This document shows positions 32,693 through 36,543 of a stretch of DNA of 36,543 bases, piece after piece (the stretch's first letter is position 1; every line of letters starts with the position of its first letter). The stretch comes from Actinomycetaceae bacterium. GTDB lineage: Bacteria > Actinomycetota > Actinomycetes > Actinomycetales > Actinomycetaceae. The stretch is from positions 4,467 through 41,009 of the forward strand of contig JAUMUM010000020.1 of NCBI GenBank assembly GCA_030530685.1, given 5' to 3'. Both the position numbers and the translations under genes were made by a program. The notes under the pieces are model-generated. The model made no database searches, was not told the origin of the DNA, and was given only the letters and a program-made list of their open reading frames with translations.

Positions 32693-33409
32693 TCAGGGCA
32701 GCAGGCCCGCGACCTCCGCCAGCCGGGCGACGGTGGCGTCGGCGGCATCGTCGGTCTCGCCGTCGGCCAGGAAGCGAATCGTCTTCATGCCGGCGGCCGT
32801 GGCGGCGCGGATGCCGTTGTCCGAATCCTCGACGACGACGCACTCGCGCGTGGCCAGGCCCAGGCGGCCCGCGGCGTGAATGAATACGTCGGGGGCCGGC
32901 TTGCCTCGGGGAACCATGTCCGCGCTACTGACCAGGCCGTCGAACATGTCGAGCAGGCCGAACTTGCCGAGAGCCCGCCAGATGTAGTCCTGGCTGCCCG
33001 ACGAGGCGATGGCCCATCGCAGATTCGTGCCGGCCAGCCACTCCAGAAGCTCCTTGGCACCGGGCATGAGTTCGAGCCGGGTATCGACGAGGCCGAGGAA
33101 GTGCTCGTGGCCTTCGCGCACGAGGCTGTCGACGTCGGCCTCGATCCCGTAGCGTTCGATGTAGAGGCCGAAGACGTCGGTGGCGCTCCTGCCCGTCGTC
33201 ACCTCGAAGACTTCCGGTTCGATGGGCCGGCCGCAGTGGCGTTCGACCACGGCGCTTTCGCTGATTCGGTGCAGCGGCTCGGAATCCACGAGCACGCCGT
33301 CGAAGTCGAAGATGATCCCCCGCGCGGCGATCGCGGCCGCTGCCGGCCGGTCTGTTGCTAGGTGTTGGGCTGGCGCCCCATGTTGGGCTTTCGCCATGTG
33401 CGATTCCAT
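32693..33409 (-). CDS. HAD-superfamily hydrolase, sugar phosphatase/beta-PGM type
   Basis: A 238-residue haloacid dehalogenase-like phosphatase. Motif I is IIFDFDGVLVDSEP (nucleophile D35, acid D37), motif II is AIASSGS, motif III is PRGKPAPDVF (Lys) and motif IV is VVVEDSDNGIRAA. The helical cap between motif I and II has the normal size for beta-phosphoglucomutase-like proteins. A 30-residue Ala/His/Gln-rich extension precedes motif I. ATG 33409 starts 9 nt after the stop of the truncated EEP gene. Substrates of this group are small sugar or polyol phosphates; the nearby sugar genes agree with this. Confidence 0.93.
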   Translation of the reverse strand: MESHMAKAQHGAPAQHLATDRPAAAAIAARGIIFDFDGVLVDSEPLHRISESAVVERHCGRPIEPEVFEVTTGRSATDVFGLYIERYGIEADVDSLVREGHEHFLGLVDTRLELMPGAKELLEWLAGTNLRWAIASSGSQDYIWRALGKFGLLDMFDGLVSSADMVPRGKPAPDVFIHAAGRLGLATRECVVVEDSDNGIRAATAAGMKTIRFLADGETDDAADATVARLAEVAGLLP

Positions 33410-33418
33410 GCCCTCACG

Positions 33419-34480
33419 CTATCGCACCGCCTGGCCGCACTGCTCGGCGGCGTCGACCATCCGTCCGCGCGCGGCCAGGGGGCCGTGGCGCAGGGTGGCG
33501 TTGAAGTCGCCGGCCAGGATCGTCGGGCCGGGCGTCCGCTCGCCCCAGGCCATCGTAGCTTCCAGGTCGCGCGACCAGTCGCCCATGAGAGACGGTAGCG
33601 GCGGAGCCGTGTGGACGCCGGCGATGCGCGGAAGGCCGCCTGAGGATTCGAGCGTGACCGTGCCGAACGTCGTGGCCGTGCCGGGCGCTTGCGTGTAGTC
33701 GCGTGCGCCGTCGGCGACGAGCACCGAAGTCGGCGCGATGCCACCCGTGTAGCTGGTCGTGAATCCGCCGTCGGTGGCCGTGAAGGCCGTGTACTTTTCG
33801 GCCAGGCCGGAATCGTTCAGCGCCCGCTCGAGCCGGTAGGCGGAGGTTTCGGGAAGGACGAGGACGTCCGGGGCGAACTTCTTCTTGATCTCCGCCAGGT
33901 CCGCGCCCGTCAGGTTTTCCTGCGTATTGAGCGTGACGACGGTCAGCTGCCGGCCCGTCCCGGTCGCGTTTGCCGATCGTGGGCCGGCGCCACCGGGTGG
34001 GGCGACGGGGAAGGCCAGCAGCAGTGCGCCGGCCAGGGCCATCGCGCCCAGCGCGACCGACCTCAGGCGGCGAGGCAGCGAGAGCACGCGGGACCTGCTG
34101 GGCTGCGATGACCGGTCGGCGCTTGACGGCGACTTGCCGGGCGCCGATGGTGGAGCCTCCGGCGAGGCGGACTGCACCCCGTCCTCCCGCTGTTCGGCCG
34201 ATCGTCGGGCCGGCGAGCGCAACGTCTGTGCGTGGTCGGCCCGCGATCGTCGGGCGTGGAGCCTCCAGGCGCATGCACCGGCGACCAGGACGACGAGGCC
34301 GGCCCCAGCGATCCTGGGGAAGGCGATGGCCTGCGCGAAAAGTACCCGCATCGACAGCCATCGGGCGGGCGTGCTCGCAGGCCAGGCGGCCATCAGGAGC
34401 AGCCCGGCCGCCACGAGCAGCGCGACGATCGACGCTGCCCACGTGGCGACCGAGCCGGCTCGAGTGTGTTCACGACGCAT
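33419..34480 (-). CDS. Membrane-anchored EEP-family protein, C-terminally truncated
   Basis: A 353-residue protein. The N-terminal half has about three TM segments (IVALLVAAGLLLMAAW; AGLVVLVAGACAWRL; VALGAMALAGALLLAFPV) with a Ser/Pro/Arg-rich linker. The external domain is endonuclease/exonuclease/phosphatase-like: VVTLNTQENL, PDVLVLPETSAY, IAGVHTAPP and ILAGDFNATLRHGPL near residue 325. The protein ends 28 residues after GDFN, so the expected final segment with the catalytic Asp-His (SDH-type) is missing. The stop lies 9 nt before the HAD start. Activity should be lost or altered; a pseudogene or deletion junction is possible. ATG 34480 is preferred to TTG 34486. Confidence 0.75.
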   Translation of the reverse strand: MRREHTRAGSVATWAASIVALLVAAGLLLMAAWPASTPARWLSMRVLFAQAIAFPRIAGAGLVVLVAGACAWRLHARRSRADHAQTLRSPARRSAEQREDGVQSASPEAPPSAPGKSPSSADRSSQPSRSRVLSLPRRLRSVALGAMALAGALLLAFPVAPPGGAGPRSANATGTGRQLTVVTLNTQENLTGADLAEIKKKFAPDVLVLPETSAYRLERALNDSGLAEKYTAFTATDGGFTTSYTGGIAPTSVLVADGARDYTQAPGTATTFGTVTLESSGGLPRIAGVHTAPPLPSLMGDWSRDLEATMAWGERTPGPTILAGDFNATLRHGPLAARGRMVDAAEQCGQAVR

Positions 34481-34486
34481 GCTCAA

Positions 34487-34678
34487 CGCCTACTGCGAAC
34501 AGGCCCCGAGGCGCAAGGCCCGGTCGCTCGCGCCTCGGCGAGCTGGCTGAGTAACCCGGAGCCTCAGACGTTGCCGAAGCCCGCCGACGCCGCCTCACCC
34601 CCGGCCGGCGCCGCTGTCAACCTTGCCGCCGACCTCGCCAAAGCCTCCGGTTGACGTCGTCTAAGCCCGCGGTCGACG
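34487..34678. other. Intergenic region between divergent EEP and NCS1 genes
   Basis: No gene is seen. A hairpin CCGAGGCG/CGCCTCGG lies at 34506-34538. Diverged short repeats of the type GACGTTGCCGAAGCC occur near 34565, 34635, 34653 and 34674. Confidence 0.3.
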
Positions 34679-34710
34679 TTGCCAAAGCACGTCACTGTGA
34701 CATACTGTGA
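34679..34710 (+). promoter_or_regulatory. Promoter with direct repeats for the NCS1 permease
   Basis: TTGCCA (34679-34684) and TACTGT (34703-34708) are 18 bp apart. ACTGTGA occurs at 34694-34700 and 34704-34710, exactly one helical turn apart, over the spacer and -10 box, so a regulator may bind there. The expected transcript starts near 34715. Confidence 0.5.
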
Positions 34711-34713
34711 TCT

Positions 34714-34792
34714 GGAAGTTTTTCCGACGAGCGAGCCAATCACGCTAGCTCGCCGGGCTTGGCGCACCGATCACGCTCGGCACGCCAAGCCC
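34714..34792 (+). promoter_or_regulatory. Tandem-hairpin 5' leader of the NCS1 permease
   Basis: The predicted leader (about 34715-34823) can form GGAA/TTCC (34714-34725), GCGAGC/GCTCGC (34731-34736 with 34748-34753) and a two-part hairpin: GGGCTTGGCG/CGCCAAGCCC (34755-34764 with 34783-34792), a symmetrical CA/CA internal loop and CCGA/TCGG around TCACGC. The second and third hairpins both present ATCACGCT (34739-34746 and 34770-34777), 31 nt apart. This matches no riboswitch I recognise. Confidence 0.5.
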
Positions 34793-34823
34793 ATGTTCTA
34801 CCTGCTGTTTTCTGGAGTTGAAT

Positions 34824-36320
34824 ATGTCCTCTAGTGCCCCACAATCGGCGCCTGAGTCCGCATCGCAGACGGCGCCTGAAACCTCGCGCCGCGCACCCAC
34901 GATCGAAACCACGGGAATCGAGGTGATTGCCGAATCCGAGCGGACCGCGCGCCCCCGCGACCTCTTCTGGCCGTGGTTCGCCGCCAATGTCTCCGTGTTC
35001 GGCATGAGCTACGGCTCCTTCGTTCTGGGCTTTGGCATTTCGTTCTGGCAGGCGACGATCGTCGTGATCATCGGCGTCGTCATTTCCTTCATGCTCTGCG
35101 GCATCGTGGCCATCGCGGGCAAGCGCGGTTCGGCGCCGACCATGGTCCTGTCGCGCGCGGCCTTTGGAGTCCACGGGCAGAAGGTTCCCGGCATCGTCTC
35201 CTGGCTGACGTCGATCGGCTGGGAGACCTTCCTGGCCATCATGGCCACCCTCGCCACGGCGACCGTCTTCGCCCGGCTCGGCTGGTGGAGCGGCACGGGC
35301 GTCAAGCTCGGCGCGGCAGCAGCCGTCGCGGCGCTCATCGTGGCCGCGTCGGTGGCCGGCTACCACACGATCATGCGCATGCAGTCGGTGCTCACGTGGA
35401 TTACGGGCGCCATCACCGTCGTTTACATCGCGCTGACGGTCCCACGCATCGACATGGGCGCCGTCACGGCTATCCCGAGCGGATCGATGCAGGCGGTTCT
35501 CGGAGCGCTCGTCATGGTCATGACGGGCTTTGGCCTGGGATGGATCAATATTGCCGCCGACTGGTCGCGCTACCAGAAGCGCTCCACGCCGGGTAGCGTC
35601 ATCGTCATGTGGAATACGATCGGCGGCGCCGTCGCCCCGGTCATCCTCGTCATCTTCGGCCTGCTGCTCGCGGGCTCTGACGACAAGCTCAGCCAGTCCG
35701 TTGCTGACGACCCAATTGGCGCCCTCGCCTCGATCCTGCCCCTATGGGTGCTCATCCCGTTCTGGCTGACGGCCGTCCTCGCCCTCGTCTCCGGCGCGGT
35801 GCTGGGCATCTACTCCTCCGGCCTGACCCTGCTCAGCCTGGGCATCCGCATCCCGCGCCCAGCGGCAGCGGGCATTGACGGTCTGATCCTGACGCTCGGC
35901 ACGATCTGGGTGGTCTTCTTCGCGCCCAGCTTCCTCGGCCCGTTCCAGAGCTTCCTCATTACGCTCGGCGTCCCGCTGGCCTCGTGGGCGGGAATCCTCA
36001 TCGCCGACGTCGCCCTGCGCAAGAAGGACTACGACGAGCAGGCCCTGTTCGACGAGCGCGGCCGCTACGGCGCCTTCGACTGGACCTCGATCGGCACCAT
36101 GGCGGTGGCCTCCGTGCTCGGCTGGGGCCTGGTGGTCAACACGTTCGCCGAGGACGCCGCGTGGAACAACTGGCAGGGCTACCTGCTCGGCCCGCTGGGC
36201 GGCAAGGACGGGCCGTGGGCGTACGCCAACCTCGGCGTGCTGCTCGCACTCGTGCTGTCCTTCGTCGCCACGTACCTGCTTCGCAAGACCAAGGTGCGCA
36301 GGCAGGAAGCCGACATGTGA
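34824..36320 (+). CDS. NCS1 family nucleobase:cation symporter
   Basis: A 498-residue permease with 12 expected TM helices. A ~40-residue Ser/Pro/Ala-rich N-terminus is followed by RPRDLFWPWFAANVSVFGMSYGSFVLG, RGSAPTMVLSRAAFGVHGQKVPG (hallmark of cytosine/purine permeases), GFGLGWINIAADWSRYQKR and ALRKKDYDEQALFDERGRYGAFDW near the end. ATG 34824 has GGAG 6 nt upstream; a TTG in the same frame at 34818 overlaps that site and is rejected. The family imports cytosine, purines, uracil, thiamine-like compounds or hydantoins with Na+ or H+. No codA or catabolic gene adjoins, so the substrate is open. Confidence 0.93.
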   Translation: MSSSAPQSAPESASQTAPETSRRAPTIETTGIEVIAESERTARPRDLFWPWFAANVSVFGMSYGSFVLGFGISFWQATIVVIIGVVISFMLCGIVAIAGKRGSAPTMVLSRAAFGVHGQKVPGIVSWLTSIGWETFLAIMATLATATVFARLGWWSGTGVKLGAAAAVAALIVAASVAGYHTIMRMQSVLTWITGAITVVYIALTVPRIDMGAVTAIPSGSMQAVLGALVMVMTGFGLGWINIAADWSRYQKRSTPGSVIVMWNTIGGAVAPVILVIFGLLLAGSDDKLSQSVADDPIGALASILPLWVLIPFWLTAVLALVSGAVLGIYSSGLTLLSLGIRIPRPAAAGIDGLILTLGTIWVVFFAPSFLGPFQSFLITLGVPLASWAGILIADVALRKKDYDEQALFDERGRYGAFDWTSIGTMAVASVLGWGLVVNTFAEDAAWNNWQGYLLGPLGGKDGPWAYANLGVLLALVLSFVATYLLRKTKVRRQEADM

Positions 36321-36432
36321 GCGGTGGAGCCCGTCGCGGGCCAACAGCGCCTAGCGACAGCGGCCCGTGGCAGGCCCATGTGGCCGCATAGCCGCAGGAG
36401 GGTCGTGAGCCCACCATGAGTTGCCAGCGGGC

Positions 36433-36456
36433 GGGCGCCGGTCGACGCCGGCGCCC
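36433..36456 (+). terminator. Hairpin downstream of the NCS1 gene
   Basis: GGGCGCCGG (36433-36441) and CCGGCGCCC (36448-36456) form a perfect 9-bp stem with a 6-nt loop, 112 bp after the permease stop. It is followed by a C-run rather than a T-run. Confidence 0.45.
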
Positions 36457-36543
36457 CCCCCCGCGGCAACACCGCCACCCCGCCCCCCGCGGGGGGGCCG
36501 GCCTGGCGGCGGCGGGGGTTGCGGGTTGCCCCGCCCGCCCGCG
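36457..36543. other. Low-complexity G/C tail at the window end
   Basis: The last ~87 bases are almost pure G and C, with C and G homopolymer runs and partial self-complementarity (for example CCCCCCGCGGGGGG). No gene is present. It looks like poor sequence or a fold-back artefact at a contig end rather than biology. Confidence 0.4.

Noticed and set aside
32542-32748. Alanine/proline-rich small protein on the minus strand
   Set aside because: It arises from GC-rich repeats overlapping the end of the HAD gene, has no ribosome binding site and reads as a chance frame.
34793-34834. Leader peptide gene of 13 codons upstream of the NCS1 permease
   Set aside because: It has no ribosome binding site and no run of regulatory codons; it is mentioned only as an option in the leader finding.
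36457-36543. Structured GC-rich element at the window end
   Set aside because: Nearly pure G/C with homopolymers and fold-back symmetry; a sequencing or assembly artefact is more likely.

Overview
The window is GC-rich, about two thirds G+C, with strong G/C bias at third codon positions. Its gene content is typical of a high-GC Actinomycetota: a long Lhr helicase, an MmyB-type XRE regulator, a YtrA-like GntR/ABC operon, an MMPL transporter, leaderless-looking promoters and a tRNA gene without an encoded CCA end. It reads as ordinary chromosome; I see no integrase, transposase, phage gene or CRISPR array. Genus is not determinable from what I can see.

Layout. 1-4605: an Lhr-family helicase whose start lies outside the window. 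4848-9566: a TetR repressor divergent from an SDR oxidoreductase, followed by an aldo-keto reductase, an NAD(P)-binding reductase and an Old Yellow Enzyme homologue. Two copies of a GACC-N3-GGTC operator sit between the TetR and SDR genes. 9626-9700: a tRNA-Ala-like gene with an abnormal anticodon arm, then a strong hairpin. 9928-11913: a second aldo-keto reductase divergent from an XRE/MmyB regulator, followed by a degenerate array with a period near 31 bp. 12305-13083: a translationally coupled pair of SMR multidrug transporters. 13368-15354: a GntR-ABC-permease operon with a clear operator; the permease has a histidine-rich loop. 15607-18145: a class I glutamine amidotransferase and a secreted beta-propeller-like protein. 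18146-20371: an MMPL exporter with a probable leaderless promoter. 20439-21088: a VapBC-type toxin-antitoxin pair. 21614-25266: a sugar catabolic set (PfkB kinase, class II aldolase, FGGY kinase). 25733-30365: a PadR-controlled MacB/FtsX-type ABC exporter with a 36-codon gene fitted between regulator and ATPase. 30796-34480: two SDR dehydrogenases, a HAD phosphatase and a membrane-anchored EEP-family protein that lacks its C-terminal catalytic segment. 34824-36320: an NCS1 nucleobase permease preceded by a leader that can fold into tandem hairpins.

How the genes work together. The first half has a concentration of NAD(P)H/FMN-dependent reductases under two one-component regulators. The operator shape and the Old Yellow Enzyme partner suggest an electrophile or reactive-carbonyl response like E. 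coli NemR/NemA. The second half combines exporters (SMR pair, YtrA-type ABC, MMPL, MacB-type ABC) with sugar kinases, an aldolase and polyol-type dehydrogenases. The observations I rate highest are the aberrant tRNA-Ala, the hairpin leader of the NCS1 permease, the small gene at 29560-29670 and the phased repeat array at 11931-12256. All functional statements rest on motif reading by eye; no database search was run.
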